This document shows, one piece after another, positions 1 through 10,849 of a stretch of 64,000 nucleotides of DNA. Numbering within the stretch: position 1 is the stretch's first letter; the number at the start of each line of letters is the position of its first letter. Below the pieces are notes generated by a model. It saw only the letters and a program-made list of their open reading frames with translations. It was not told the DNA's origin and did no database searches. A program made the translations under genes and the position numbers. Source of the stretch: Dermanyssus gallinae (Eukaryota > Arthropoda > Arachnida > Mesostigmata > Dermanyssidae); NCBI GenBank assembly GCA_003439945.1, contig QVRM01001266.1, positions 248,001-312,000 on the forward strand, written 5' to 3'.

Positions 1-638
1 GTCGCTGACATGTTTCGGAGATGCATATACAACATATTCTATATATGTCGAAGATTAATGGAAACGAATGTCGTTTCCGACATTTAATGAATACGTGTAA
101 TGTAATGTAATCAACAATACCGAAAGGTGATGTAATAATAAATAATAATAAATTCGCTCTGGTTGGTTCGCGCTCAGGTAAATCCACCACGGTACCGTGG
201 TGAGGAGAAAAATGTGTGATTGATTTGGAGAATTACGATATGGGATACGCTGACCGTAACGTAGCGCGGCTGCTGGAAATCTGTATCAGTAAAAAATCTG
301 GCCGAAAGACGCTCACAGTCTATCGGAATTTAAAATTACATACTGTAACATTATAGTTCGTGTGCTCTAGTGGTCATGAAGTTGCCGGTGAGAGGAAGGT
401 ACCGATACGTTTATCCTGAGACCAAGTATGAAATATTGTATTCGATGAAGAAATGGCGATAAAGGTTTGATGAAAGATGTCAACCTCGTATTCAGAGCCA
501 AAAAAAAAATTTGAGTTGAAGTTTAACACTAAATCGCAAAAGGTGCCGTTGCTCGTTACCTTTGTAGGACGACTTTTTAAGACCGCTACTAATTAAACCC
601 ACGCTGTTATGTTCAATCATATTTATTCATCGTAGCGT
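1..638. other. No recognisable feature (probable intron or intergenic DNA)
   Basis: No protein-like frame, splice-bounded exon or repeat structure is recognised on either strand. If gene A upstream exons exist they lie off the left edge or are not visible here. Confidence 0.5.
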
Positions 639-665
639 TTATATATATATATATATATATATATA
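639..665. repeat. (TA)n microsatellite
   Basis: Uninterrupted TA dinucleotides ending exactly at the left terminus of the foldback element. TA is the target of Tc1/mariner-type elements. Confidence 0.95.
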
Positions 666-1150
666 CAGGGTGTGACCGGAAGGTTTTTAAAGCGATGCAT
701 AGAATTGTAGAACTCGTTAAAGCAAATATTTTTTCCAATAAAACATGGTCTCTAAGACGTCTTGTTTCGGAGTGAGAGTGAAATTACTACACTTTGTGAC
801 AATAGTGTTTTTGCCCGACATAGGAGCACAAAATGTGCTGTTGCGAGACAACCAGTCCTTCTAGACATAAACTAAGCACACGTGTTCGTGTTCGTGATAA
901 AATTCTGCTCCATCTGAATTTTATCACGAACACGAACGTGTGCTTAGTTTCTGTCTAGGAGGACTGGTTGTCTCGCAACAGCACATTTTGTGCTTCTATG
1001 TCGGGCAAAAACACCATTGTCACAAATTGTAGTCATTTCACTCTCACTCTGAAACAAGACGTCTAAGAGACCATGTTCTATTGGAAAAAACATTTGCTTT
1101 AACGAGCTCTACAATTCTATGCATCGCTTTAAGAACCTTCCTGTCACACC

Positions 1151-1153
<3 letters not shown>
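666..1153. mobile_element. Palindromic foldback (long-TIR MITE-like) element, copy 1
   Basis: Starts CAGGGTGTGACC and ends with the inverted complement CACACCCTG, flanked by TA on both sides. The left arm (666-904) and right arm (917-1153) are near-perfect inverted complements with a central loop of about 12 nt, so the whole element folds back on itself. It has no coding capacity. The TA flanks and CAGGGTG ends match those of the DD41D Tc1/mariner-type element at 51435-54326, which suggests mobilisation by a Tc1/mariner-class transposase (inference). Diverged relatives are at 23862-24565, 24566-25566, 49497-49795 and 55657-56724. Confidence 0.85.

Positions 1154-1190
<37 letters not shown>
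1154..1190. repeat. (TA)n microsatellite
   Basis: TA repeats directly after the foldback element, so the element sits inside a TA tract. Confidence 0.95.
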
Positions 1191-1193
<3 letters not shown>

Positions 1194-1265
1194 AATGTCG
1201 TTCATGGCCGCGCTGAAGGCGCCATTTAGACTAACCTTAAAATGTTTCTGCTTTTCATTTTCAAG

Positions 1266-1447
1266 CTGATGATATAATTACGGTTGCGGGATTTGGCATC
1301 ACCGAAGAAGTCGAACCCGGCCAGACACCGCGCTTTTCGGATAGGTTGCAGTATACAACCGAAGTCGTTTTAAAACATCAGCAGTGTGATGTTAACGATC
1401 ATGAGACGGAGTTCTGTGCAACGAAACCCCTGGCAGGCATCTGCAGT
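1266..1447 (+). CDS. S1 serine protease, penultimate exon (gene A)
   Basis: An internal exon of a chymotrypsin-fold protease. It is preceded by a pyrimidine-rich tract ending in AG at 1264-1265 and followed by a GTACGT donor at 1448. The translation contains TVAGFG (equivalent to the AGWG strand), then QQC and EFC (the Cys168/Cys182 pair) and ends AGICS. That places Cys191 two residues before the expected GDSG. The exon enters with two bases of a split codon and leaves in phase 0. The exon at 7338 opens in phase 0 with GDSG, so joining them yields the expected active-site run. The residue at the position 189 equivalent is Gly rather than Asp, arguing against trypsin-like specificity. A paralogous exon (185 bp) lies at 57692-57876 and shares the donor and the next intronic bases. 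The upstream exons are not in view. Confidence 0.8.
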
Positions 1448-2924
1448 GTACGTATCGGCCGGCCAGAACTCCAAACGTGTTCTGTATCAAATATCTACGA
1501 AAAAACATCATGTTGCGCATTTCATCAACATCTTATGAATTTTAGTTGCCAGTTTCGATTAGTTGAATCACGTAAACGTATCTCGCAACATATGCATGCA
1601 ACTGAACGGCATATTTAAGCCAACCAGTGACTCCTAGTAAGTAGCATTCGTCGACGACGGTCAATCGACGGCTATTTAGTCAACAAAAGTCACGCACTTC
1701 CTTGATCTCCTAGATTCACTCATTTCTTGTGTTGAAGTGCCACACTGACTACAGTAGCTTATAATCCTCTATTATGCTTTCAAAATGACTCCACGTTCCT
1801 AATGTTGTCCCTAATAAATCTAAGGTCTGGCCTAGAACTTAGCCACGGAAGTAACACTGTAGCGGTTACCTACTAGTTTTTGTAGTATACATCATGTGAT
1901 AGAGTACACGCGTTGGCAAAAAGGTCGTCATGAAATGTTGCATTTTGTTTGGGTCCTTATATATATATATATATATATATAAATATATTCATACGTATTC
2001 ATACATCTCTACTCAGCTGTTGTGCCGGACGGTCGCACAGGTGTGAGCTCCCGCTTAAATTGCCTAGATCGCAAGTTATATCTGGCTCTTTAACGGGAGT
2101 TTTGTCATAGACCATCGTGACTACCAGTGTGACCGAACTGTGAGATCCAACGCTGTCAAACAGTTCCTTTTTGCATTTAAAAGATGCAAAATTGTTACAA
2201 TTCGCCGCGTCGCTGTGTTAGATAGGTTAGCAGTGCGTTCACCATTGCAAGGGCCTATCTTATGTGCATTTTAGCGTTTTTATGTAGAAGTGATTGTGCC
2301 GGTTCTTAGATTTAGGTAAAGTGAGTCCGTCTATATAGTTGTTTTAGTGAAATATAGCGGCCCTAATTATATTTCACTAATCTTTACTTCTATATAGGTA
2401 TAGTGTATGCACTGGCTACAAAACACAGAGAGTGCATATATATAGTGGTGTATCGATACGCTTTGTTTTGAGCTCCAAAATCGAACTCAGCGTAGATAAT
2501 ACAATAAGCAGCGCTATATTGGGCAGCTATATTGTGTTTTTAAACCACTATTTATTTTAATTGACTTCCTACATACTTACATATACTTGTGATAGATGCT
2601 TCAATTCCACTGAATCGAAGAGACAGCAATTAATCTGTCTGAGGCTAGTCTTCTATCTAACTACCACAAATATATATCTTAGACCGAAACTAGTATTGTA
2701 CATATTAATGTGCAATTTTTAACTTCTACTTTCGACGCTATTTTGCATTAATATAGAACGTGACGAGATATGACAAAGTGCTCCCTGGGTAGAGATAAAC
2801 AGAATGATGGTCTAAAGACCGCTTCATTTTAGCGATTTTAACACAACATCTGCGTAAAATCGCGTCATCGTTCACGTACAAAACTTTTAAAGAAATCTTA
2901 CCACCGCTGTGGACCAAGACAACG
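1448..2924 (+). other. Intron of gene A, no internal feature recognised
   Basis: Sequence between the 1448 donor and the R2-like insertion. Apart from a (TA)n tract at 1958-1980 nothing recognisable was seen. No frame resembles a protein. Confidence 0.45.
1958..1980. repeat. (TA)n microsatellite
   Basis: Short TA tract inside the gene A intron. Confidence 0.9.
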
Positions 2925-3480
2925 ATGACATCACGTGACGGCAGCAACACCGCCGGAAGACTCAGCTGTCAGACTTGCGGGCGAGTATGCAAATCTGGCG
3001 CGGGCCTCGCGAGCCACATTAGATTGACTCACAATCAACGGGAAGTTCGTGCCACCTCCCCAACTCCTAACCAATCACAGACTAATAATTTGATTTTAAG
3101 TTCCTCACAGAATGACACTGCTGCTTCTAATAATAGTTTTAACCCCCCCTAGTACTTCACGCATTTCCCAGACAAATTATAGATATCCATCTGGTACTTG
3201 CTACAAGGCTTTTAATTCTAAATCAGGTCTTAATTTACACCGTCGTCATCCCCATCCGGACGAATATAATGAGAACATTTTAGGCTCCCCCCTCTAAAAA
3301 GGCCAGATGGAACCCACATGACTGTAAACTTTTAGCAACATTAAAAGCAGATTTTTCTATTAGATAATAATAACGAAACACCTAGAGAAATTGGCCACCT
3401 TTTAGCTACTCAATTTAATTCACGCACACTTGGGACGATTAGAAGCCAACGTAACTCTCAGGCAATAAGGATCTGGTAGA
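2925..3480 (+). pseudogene. R2-like N-terminal domain: two zinc fingers and a Myb-like segment
   Basis: The frame from 2925 carries CQTCGRVCKSGAGLASH, then RLTH, a C2H2 finger. A second finger-like block (3200-3260) has CYKAFNSKSGLNLHRRH, with its first cysteine lost. After a frame change, 3298-3470 encodes a Trp-starting, Leu-rich, Arg-rich stretch (ARWNPHDCKLL ... NSRTLGTIRSQR) resembling the Myb-like DNA-binding segment of R2 proteins. In R2 these domains bind the target DNA. An internal stop and frame changes show it is no longer translated as one protein. Confidence 0.7.
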
Positions 3481-3689
3481 GGACCTCCGTAAAAAGAGGT
3501 CTCACCTGGATTCCAACCCTAACGGATCTAAGCTTCCTGGGCCTCTGAATTAGATGGCCCCTTTAATCCCTCCAAACAAATATATTATTATATCCAAAAT
3601 ACAAGCTCTCAGAAACTAATTTCCAAACGCAACATAATTTCAACACACCTTACTCATCTGTCAAATATAATTTGCTCAGGTGAGGACCA

Positions 3690-5107
3690 CACTATCGCCT
3701 TAAACGACTTGCTGACAAACATTTTACACACACTGTCCGACGTCGTGCCTTAGAGAAACACTTTCCACTGAAGCGCAAGTATCTGAAAGGCAACAGCGAC
3801 GTCAAGACTACGCAACCACTCAAAAACTTTTTAGCCAAAATTTGATCCAAATGCGCCCGTGAGGTGCTGGACGGCAAACACACTATACAAGGAAACCCAC
3901 GTAGCTCTCCGCGGCCTTCTAAAGCACTAGGATTGGACGGGATTTGTCTCTCGTCCCACCATAAACTCCCGTTAGAAGTATTCTGTTGTCTTCTTAACAT
4001 ACTATTAATTAGTGATATTGCCACAGCCCATAAAACTGCTCGCTTAGCGTTCATTCCTAAAATTAACAAAGCCACATCCCCAAGCGATCTGCAACCCCTA
4101 TCTATTAGCTCATACTTACAACGAACGCTTAACAAAATTCTCTCTAAACGCCTCCGGAACTCTATTAAGCTTCTCCCAATCCAGCGAGCGTTTCTCCCCT
4201 ATAATGGTACCTTCGAGAAGCTTGCAGTTCTGGATGGCATCCTCAACGAAGTTTAGTCTGCAGGACGTAAGCTCAGACTCGCCTCAATTGACCTCCGTGT
4301 AGCGTTCATCATGGTGGGTCATGACTCCATCCTGTGGTCACTCCGGACTTGCGGATACCCGGAGGTATTCAATAATTATATCGAACGCTTGTACCTCTCA
4401 TCTAAAACTCTTATAGAATTTGGACAAGAATGTCGCACATTTCGGCCAACTATAGGGTGTTACGCAGGAAGATCATCTGTCCCCCCTTTTATTTAATCTA
4501 GTTCTTGACGACATTCTTTCAAAATTAGACAAAACTAATATCGGGTACCAAATTACTGATGACTTCTGCCTTATGGACTTAGCCTTCCTGCTAGCCTCCA
4601 AGAAATCTACTCTTTTATATTGCGGACCCCCGTTTGAAATCTTGAGGCCTTACTATCTCCCACCTATTTAATAGGAAGGAAAGTAAAGGTTTTATGGATA
4701 CCGTACCAGAGTTTAACGTTGGAGATTGGCAATTGCCAGCTAAATGTATAAGCGATCGATATCTGGGAGTCGACTTTGACAGCAATGGCAGAGTTGACTC
4801 CACCAAGGATATACTCCTTAATTTACTCAACAGACTCACGATAGCTCCCCTTAAATCCCACCAAAGACTCATATTTTTGAAAGACGTTCTCATTCCCCGC
4901 CTCCTATATAAACTGGTCTCCGGTCCCAGACCATCTCACGCACTCCTTAGCGACCTAGATAAAGATATCAGAAAGGTTGTTAAGTCGAACCTGTACACGC
5001 ACACAGCACACGGCGGTCTGGACATCCCCTCCCTCCAAACATTTATCCCCAGACCCTGCCTCTCCCGTCTGACAGCACTACAACACTCCACGCACCCTGG
5101 GGTCTAA
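3690..5107 (+). pseudogene. R2-like reverse transcriptase and thumb (broken)
   Basis: Segments in several frames align in order with R2 reverse transcriptase. GLDGICLSSHHK is followed by LAFIPKINK and SDLQPLSISSYLQRTLNKIL (3864-4256). Next come VGHDSILWSLRTCGYPEVF (4311-4496) and a decayed QGD-box/active-site region around 4470-4620. The thumb (YLGVDFDSNG, 4694-5107) ends in HGGLDIPSL. The catalytic YxDD motif is not preserved, so this copy is dead. The corresponding region of the minus-strand copy keeps LALADDLILL at about 17240-17270. Confidence 0.8.
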
Positions 5108-5289
5108 TGGATGCTAACCACCGAGCACATTAAAAAAGACCTTGCGAAAACAAGACTTCTTTGCGAGCGCTTGGGAACCTCCAATTGAGACCGCTACACA
5201 AAAGAATGATTACTGGTCTCAACAACTACACAACACGTTCGATATGACACATTGTAAAAAAGCACACGAAACGCCCTTTGTACATTACT

Positions 5290-5900
5290 GGATTAAGGGT
5301 ATGCTATTTGGTAATGAGTATTTAAACCTACTAAAGCTCAGGATCAACGCACTACCAACGCGTGCCAGATTGGCCAGGGGATAGTCCGGGCTACAACAAA
5401 CGTTGTAGGCACGGGTGTCATGCGCCTGAGACGTTGGCTCATGTAGCTCAGATGTGCGATACAACACACAAACAAACTATAAAGAGACATGACGACGTCT
5501 GTGATCGCGTGGCGCGTCTTCTCCGCGAAAGGGGTCATGAGGTGGTTCGTGAGCAAGTATTCCGTCGACCGGGCGCACCGGGTCTAAAGCCCGACCTCGT
5601 AATAACAACACCTACCGAGGGTTGGGTTTTAGATGCCGAGGTTTGCGGCCCGAACCGGGAAAACCTGGCAAAAGCGCGGCATGACAAGATCACCAAATAT
5701 GACGTCGAGTTCCTAAGAGCGGCGCTCCCCGACCCGCAAAGACCTCGCAGATTCGGATCCATCACTATCTCTATGAGTGGTGTATGGGACTCTGAATCTG
5801 CGAGTACGCTCTTTGGGCTCGGCGTCACAAAGAGGAATCTTACGGATTTTACCGTCTTAACGTTGCAAGGAACCTTGAGGATATACCGCTCGCACCGGGT
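5290..5900 (+). pseudogene. R2-like restriction-enzyme-like endonuclease domain
   Basis: LRINALPTRARLARG is followed by a CCHC block (CRHGCHAPETLAHVAQMC), an RH motif (KRHDDVCD) and KPDL, 12 residues, then D in LDAEV. This is the PD-x12-D signature of the R2-type endonuclease that nicks target DNA for reverse transcription. A downstream HDKITKY block follows. The frame is open from 5362 through the motifs. It then runs on into 3' sequence and through the (TA)n tract, so its listed length is not meaningful. The 3' UTR (about 5870-5960) is shared with copy 2. Confidence 0.85.
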
Positions 5901-5961
5901 CCATAAGAGCGGGGGCTACCATCAAGCAAGAACACGGACCGTGATTCATCATCACAATATT

Positions 5962-5964
<3 letters not shown>

Positions 5965-5995
<31 letters not shown>
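5965..5995. repeat. (TA)n microsatellite
   Basis: TA tract at the 3' end of the R2-like element. Confidence 0.95.
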
Positions 5996-5999
<4 letters not shown>

Positions 6000-7086
6000 C
6001 ACAATACGTAAAGGCGGTGCGCAGCAACATGATTTAGTCGTTCCGAATAAGATATATGACATAGAAGCCCCTGTAACTCGATTGTTAAGCCATAAAGAGT
6101 GCACTCGCGAATGCACCCTTGATGGCTATATGACTACGAGGCACGGAGCAGTTATTGGCTAGCGTTAAAGCAAGTTTCTTTGTCGCGGATTTAGGTACAT
6201 ACAGATCTCCAAAAAATGTCTAGGTTATGTGGCTGGGATGGTCGATTGTGTCTTGCAAGTGCAAACCTTTTTTCCGATCTTTCTTCTACGAGTCTTTAAC
6301 AAGGCTGCCAATGACCTAGCTAAAGGGGCGTCTCTTAGTAATCAAATTAAGCCTTGTTAGGTCCTACGTAAACGCTTGACCAAGTGAAAAGTTCAGGTGC
6401 CTACGAGTGGGGTACAACTTCGGTCTTGCTTGCTTTAGAAGCTAGATATGCAGTCTAGCTGGTCATTTGCATGATATGTCTAGTGTCTTGCAAAATGCCT
6501 TTATCCTACAAAGACCATCAAGTAAATGAAAAATGAACTTACATAAAGGTACCACAGATATTATGAAATGACGCCTTTCCCACCTCATGATTTTCGGCAG
6601 AGTCAAAACTCATACATTAAACCTTTGGTATTTTAATCGGGGTCAGTGTGCTCATCGTCACAATAACATTCCCTCTCTAAATATCCAGAACGTCGCTATC
6701 CGGAAGATTTAACACGACGATATGTACGCCCTGTCGTAGTTTTGCGGTCAATGAAGCTCGGAACCAAAAGACAATACCTCCTCGTGTGAGGCGAAAAAGG
6801 CCCGACATCTGAATGACAGTAGCATAGCAGGCGCATACTTATAGGGGACCTGTCCTTAAGCCTATCAGCGGTAGTAGGGGACATAAACCTTAATATGCTG
6901 CTTACGAAAAGCTAAAACGATCAAAGCTGCCTTGGGAGCTTCTGTCCGTTCGTCCGCCAGGCATCGGTACAGTCGGACACTTCCGATCATCTGAAGCACT
7001 AACTCTTAAAGAATTAAGCCTTTATCCTTGTAACATGACCCGTGATAGTTACCCAATTGTTCCGGGGGCAAGACTTCATTGCTAGA
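5996..7086. other. No recognisable feature
   Basis: Nothing resembling coding, RNA or transposon sequence was recognised. It is still within the presumed final intron of gene A. Confidence 0.45.
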
Positions 7087-7226
<140 letters not shown>

Positions 7227-7337
7227 TAGACTCCTTACTTGCTATAGACGATGTAAGAGTGTAACAGACTTCTTAACTTAACGCACTTGCTATAGACTGT
7301 GTACTTACTATGAACTCTACCGTTTCTCCTTCGGCAG

Positions 7338-7526
7338 GGAGATTCAGGGGCATCGGCCATGATGGTGATCGATGGCCGATTGACGACCGTTGGAATCACC
7401 TCCAGTACTCAACGCTGTGCCTTTACACCTGACCGCTTTATAAGAGTGTCCGCCTTTATCAAATGGTTGTACGACACAGTCGAGAATAGCCCTGAGGGTT
7501 TCACAAAGTTTAAGGTAGAACAATAG
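7338..7526 (+). CDS. S1 serine protease, terminal exon with catalytic serine (gene A)
   Basis: A pyrimidine-rich tract ends in CAG at 7335-7337. The next codons read GDSGASAMMVIDGRL, the S1 motif around the nucleophile Ser195, with GGP replaced by GAS. The exon continues VGITSSTQRC (Cys220 equivalent) and then IRVSAFIKWLYDTV, the typical C-terminal helix, and stops at TAG 7524-7526. Phase 0 matches the donor at 1448, giving ICS followed by GDSG. It terminates the protease chain. The intron between the exons would be 5.9 kb, enlarged by the R2-like element. A polyadenylation signal follows 73 bp after the stop. The exon is uninterrupted, so the gene may be functional, although its upstream exons are not visible. 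Confidence 0.85.
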   Translation, partial: GDSGASAMMVIDGRLTTVGITSSTQRCAFTPDRFIRVSAFIKWLYDTVENSPEGFTKFKVEQ

Positions 7527-7598
7527 ATACTACTATACGCATTCGCTGATACCAGCACTTGCTCTCATATAATGTTTTATATATATGCATGCATTACT

Positions 7599-7604
7599 AA
7601 TAAA
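7599..7604 (+). terminator. Polyadenylation signal AATAAA (gene A)
   Basis: Canonical AATAAA 73 bp after the stop codon of the terminal protease exon, in an AT-rich 3' UTR. Confidence 0.6.
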
Positions 7605-7682
7605 TTTAAGCGTTGTAATCACAGTAGAATGGAATATTTGTTGTGCTTACTTCATATTAGATGTATCTTCGCCTATTGAGGC

Positions 7683-7731
7683 TACTGTATTTTATTGTGC
7701 TCGATTTCAACAAAACGAGCAGGATACAGTA
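7683..7731. other. Two-tier hairpin downstream of gene A
   Basis: Outer arms TACTGTAT (683-690) and ATACAGTA (724-731) enclose inner arms TGCTCG (698-703) and CGAGCA (716-721) around a 12-nt loop. The function is unknown and it may be chance. Confidence 0.4.
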
Positions 7732-9889
7732 AGCGATTAAACGCACCCTGGCGTTGGCTCCCGACCTCGAGGTCGGCTGACGGACCAGCCGTCACTTGAA
7801 CGACGTGAGACGTCGTAGGTTGCGGCAGTGCAGTCGGTTGAACGGCGACGGTAGGCCTCAGAGTACCGACGTTGAAATGTATTTAGTAGTTTTTTCTAGC
7901 AAATCTTACGTCGTTAAAAGCCATTCAGTTGCATTTTGTGGGATCCCCCACTACGTAGACAGAAGAATAACGTCTTCTGCTTACAATGTTGGCGGCAGCG
8001 GTAGGACTTCAGTTTGTCCTAACGGGCGGACGCACAGACTTTCGGCTGGTGGCTTGAGACGGCGTGGGCTCGAGTAAGGCCTGGAGCAGCAGAACGTCTG
8101 AAGGAAGTGACTCAGCGAATTTTTTTGCTGTTGTTGTTTGGTGTGATGTAGCCAGAAGTGCAGTCTGGACAAAATGAAGAAGTCAGGCCAAATGTCACTA
8201 GAGGATACACGGTCGGTGCTCTGGCAAAACGAATGCAGTATATGGCTGCAGATAGGCTATAGGAGACAGGAGGAATTGCAGAAACAGCAGGATTGTATTG
8301 GAATTTTGAAGGCTTGTATTGGAGAAAACGTTGTAAACAGAAGTGCCAGAGACAAAATAGCCAACCAAAACTACAAAAAAAGTAGTGGCTGTGCGATCTG
8401 AAGCAGTTGTTGATGTATCCTGTCAATTGGACCCGTATTAGGGGCAAGAGGCGGCCTGCCTGCCAGGAAGTGGATCCGAATGTTTGAGCTTAGGATGAAG
8501 ATTGGAGAGTGGTCCTGGGCGGAAACAAGCTGCGTGCTGTTTCTTATGATGGGCGGGGAAGCTCGAACGTGACACACGACCCATCGATACAGGTGTCGTG
8601 ACTACTACTATAGTTTATGGCTGCGTTTGACCGTAAGGCGGACAAAAGTGTCCTTCTAGACAAAATTTGTGCGTGTCGGCTGCAGACGCGTCAATCTAAG
8701 CAGGGTGCAAGGTGGCTTCCCGGACGGTGCTTTTATGATTGAGTCGATAACTTCGGAATTGCCTAAGGCCGCGACAGGGCTTGACGGGCTTCAGTAACGC
8801 TCGTTCCACACAGACAGTACCACAGGACCACAGGAGCAAAGATCGGAACGGTTATGGCACTGAAGCCGAGTTCTAGAGGGCTCATCGATGGCCAACAGCA
8901 GCAAAGCTCAAGAAGTTATGCGCCGCGACATGCGGTCGCGGTGCACCAACCATGTGGAACCGGGCCGGTAGCATCGATAACGCTGCCAACAGTCGCACAC
9001 GGATCCTGCGTAGCTGACATTCCACGGAACTGACGAGAGTGAAGTCGAGTTCGTATCAGTGGATAACTAGGAATGGCGAGATATAGTAGACACTTAGTCT
9101 GATATAAAGTGTGTGTCTCGTAGGGCTGCTCAGCAGCTGAGTCTGAAGGTACGACCGACGACGATCGGTCGCGTTTAGGGTTATTGGTGCTGCTCCTGCA
9201 CACCTGTCGGCGAGTGCATGGTCTCGGTAGCGGCACCGACGGCCTCGTGCATGTAGAGGTGGCGCTCACCTCATCCTCCAGCGCGGAGTATGATGCGATG
9301 CTCAGAGAGGCAATCTTACTAGGCAAGAACCCGCTTGACCGCCGGAGGTTGAACTCGTCACCAAGGAAAACACTGAGCTCCCTCCTTGAAGCAAACGTTT
9401 GGTTCGGGTACGACCCACCGAGGTGGTGAATGGCCCAGTGATGGTCGAGGACCATGACGGTCGCAGTGAAATGTCGAGTTGGATGTGATCGACCCGGCGG
9501 AGCGGTCGATGTCCTGCCGGTAGTCAACTGCGGTGATAATGAAAGTCAGCTGAAGTAAGGCGCTGTTGTCAAACGAGGGCGTTTGCTGGACGCCGAAGAT
9601 TCTACTCACCAAGTGGTACCAGAAGAGGAGACAGTCGAGCCAAGAGCTAGTGGCAAGGTCCTAGCGGGGACGTCGGCTTCGGCGAACTTGCGGGTGCGTC
9701 GGCAGAAGGGGAGGTTTTCCAACTACGGGAGAGTGCGCTCCGGCTCGTGGTTTGTGGCTAGGTAAGAAGCAGTAATATTTTCTGCTGATGAGGACCAGCT
9801 GCGGATTAATCTCAATGAAGTCTACGACTGTGTTGCCAGCCATGTCAAGGGGAGGATTGAAGAGCCCCGTTTTCCGCGTGACTTCCGTA
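7732..9889. other. No supported gene; possibly decayed LTR-element sequence
   Basis: Frames of up to about 200 codons exist on the minus strand (8916-9527) but resemble no family and have biased Ser/Arg/Thr composition. Because a Gypsy integrase follows at 9890, part of this stretch may be the eroded upstream part of that element. No RT motif was found. Confidence 0.35.
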
Positions 9890-10345
9890 ACTACATGTTT
9901 GTGATAGCGCATAGCGCGAAGCAGGTCATTACGGGTTGGAAAATATCCCCCAGATCATAAGACAAAGATTCTGGTTCGCTCGAATGAAGAATTACGTTGA
10001 TCAGCAGGTTCATTCATGTATCGAATGTCTGAGGGACAGAGTGGGAATAAAAACGGTCTGCTAAATCTGATACCACCAGAGCGTCGTCCATTTTTTCGAC
10101 TACATGTCGACCACATTGGCCCATTTCCAAATATCAAGGCAAGGAGCACGTTTCGGGTCGTGGTTGATGAATTTCCAAACTATGTGCTGCTCGAGGCCGT
10201 TAACTCGACGGCATCGCGCTATCTACTGCTACTACTGCGGGCTCTGCTAGACATGGCGGCGAAAAGAAAGATCAAGACACAGCTGATTGTGGATAAGAGC
10301 CACTGTTTGCTATTGGTCAGGCGGTTAGCGCGCACCCGATAGCGC
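9890..10345 (+). pseudogene. Ty3/Gypsy integrase remnant
   Basis: One frame (about 9955-10055) reads RQRFWFARMKNYVDQQ followed by VHSCIECL, the CxxC half of the integrase zinc-binding region. A frame change leads into LIPPERRPFF, LHVDHIGPF (first catalytic Asp context) and FRVVVDEFPNYVLLEAVNST (10016-10250), typical of the Gypsy integrase core. It lacks the remaining catalytic region and is truncated at a (TA)n tract. No LTRs, primer site or reverse transcriptase are visible, so this is an isolated fragment. The protein would have inserted retrotransposon cDNA. Confidence 0.75.
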
Positions 10346-10368
10346 AACCTAGACGAGGCTCCAGGAGG

Positions 10369-10395
10369 ATATATATATATATATATATATATATA
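10369..10395. repeat. (TA)n microsatellite
   Basis: TA tract separating the Gypsy remnant from the presumed 5' UTR of the R1-type LINE. Confidence 0.95.
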
Positions 10396-10637
10396 GCAGT
10401 GGTAAGTGTGCGATTCGAATGTGACGGTTGGGTTAAACGGAGCTCCAGGAAAAGATTGTAAAATCCTAGTACGGAGCTTCCGGCTGCCAGTTCTTCGGCG
10501 CATCTTGCTCAGGTGCACCCTTGTTTAACTAACGTGCTCTTGGAAGTGACTTAGTTATCGTTCAAACCTTACTTAACGTTCTTTCGACGGACCTTAGACA
10601 AGTTGCGTGAGAAACAGCTGTAGAGGCATTCACAGCT

Positions 10638-10695
10638 TTGTCTGTACAAGTGGATGCGTGCACAACAAACTTGTCTGTACAAGTGGATGCGTGCA
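10638..10695 (+). repeat. Direct repeat, two 25-bp units
   Basis: The unit beginning TTGTCTGTACAAGTGG occurs at 638-662 and again at 671-695 (period 33). It lies in the presumed 5' UTR of the LINE that follows. Confidence 0.85.
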
Positions 10696-10849
10696 TTGCA
10701 TTATCACGTTAGCTGGCAGACATATCTGTATTGTTTCAACAACTGAAACAGTGATCTGTCGTCTCTATCACTCCAGTATCGTCAATATGGGCTGTTTTTG
10801 CCGTTGTCATCTTGGCCACCACCACTGTTAACAACAACTGGGGTTAGCC

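Larger units (their letters stand above)
2925..5960 (+). mobile_element. R2-like non-LTR retrotransposon, copy 1 (degenerate)
   Basis: A single-ORF non-LTR element now broken by stops and frameshifts. In order it shows two C2H2-type zinc fingers, a Myb-like segment, reverse transcriptase, thumb and a C-terminal restriction-enzyme-like endonuclease. This is the R2-clade architecture. The 3' end is near 5940-5960 and abuts a (TA)n tract. R2 elements are known for inserting in 28S rDNA, yet no rDNA flanks this copy or the minus-strand copy at 16145-18167. The element sits in the intron of gene A, in the same orientation as the gene. Confidence 0.85.

Noticed and set aside
666..1153. microRNA precursor
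   Set aside because: Arms of about 240 bp with TA-flanked CAGGGTG ends and several relatives in the window fit a transposon, not a miRNA hairpin.
2925..3297. C2H2 zinc-finger host transcription factor
   Set aside because: The fingers are followed in order by a Myb-like region, RT and R2-type nuclease, so they are the N-terminus of the R2-like element.
5840..6162. Extension of the R2-like frame through the TA tract
   Set aside because: The TA repeat encodes alternating Tyr-Ile by chance; the conserved protein ends before the 3' UTR shared with copy 2.
8916..9527. 203-codon minus-strand open frame
   Set aside because: Composition rich in Ser, Arg and Thr, no motif, no splice or start context. 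Upstream of a Gypsy fragment and more likely chance.
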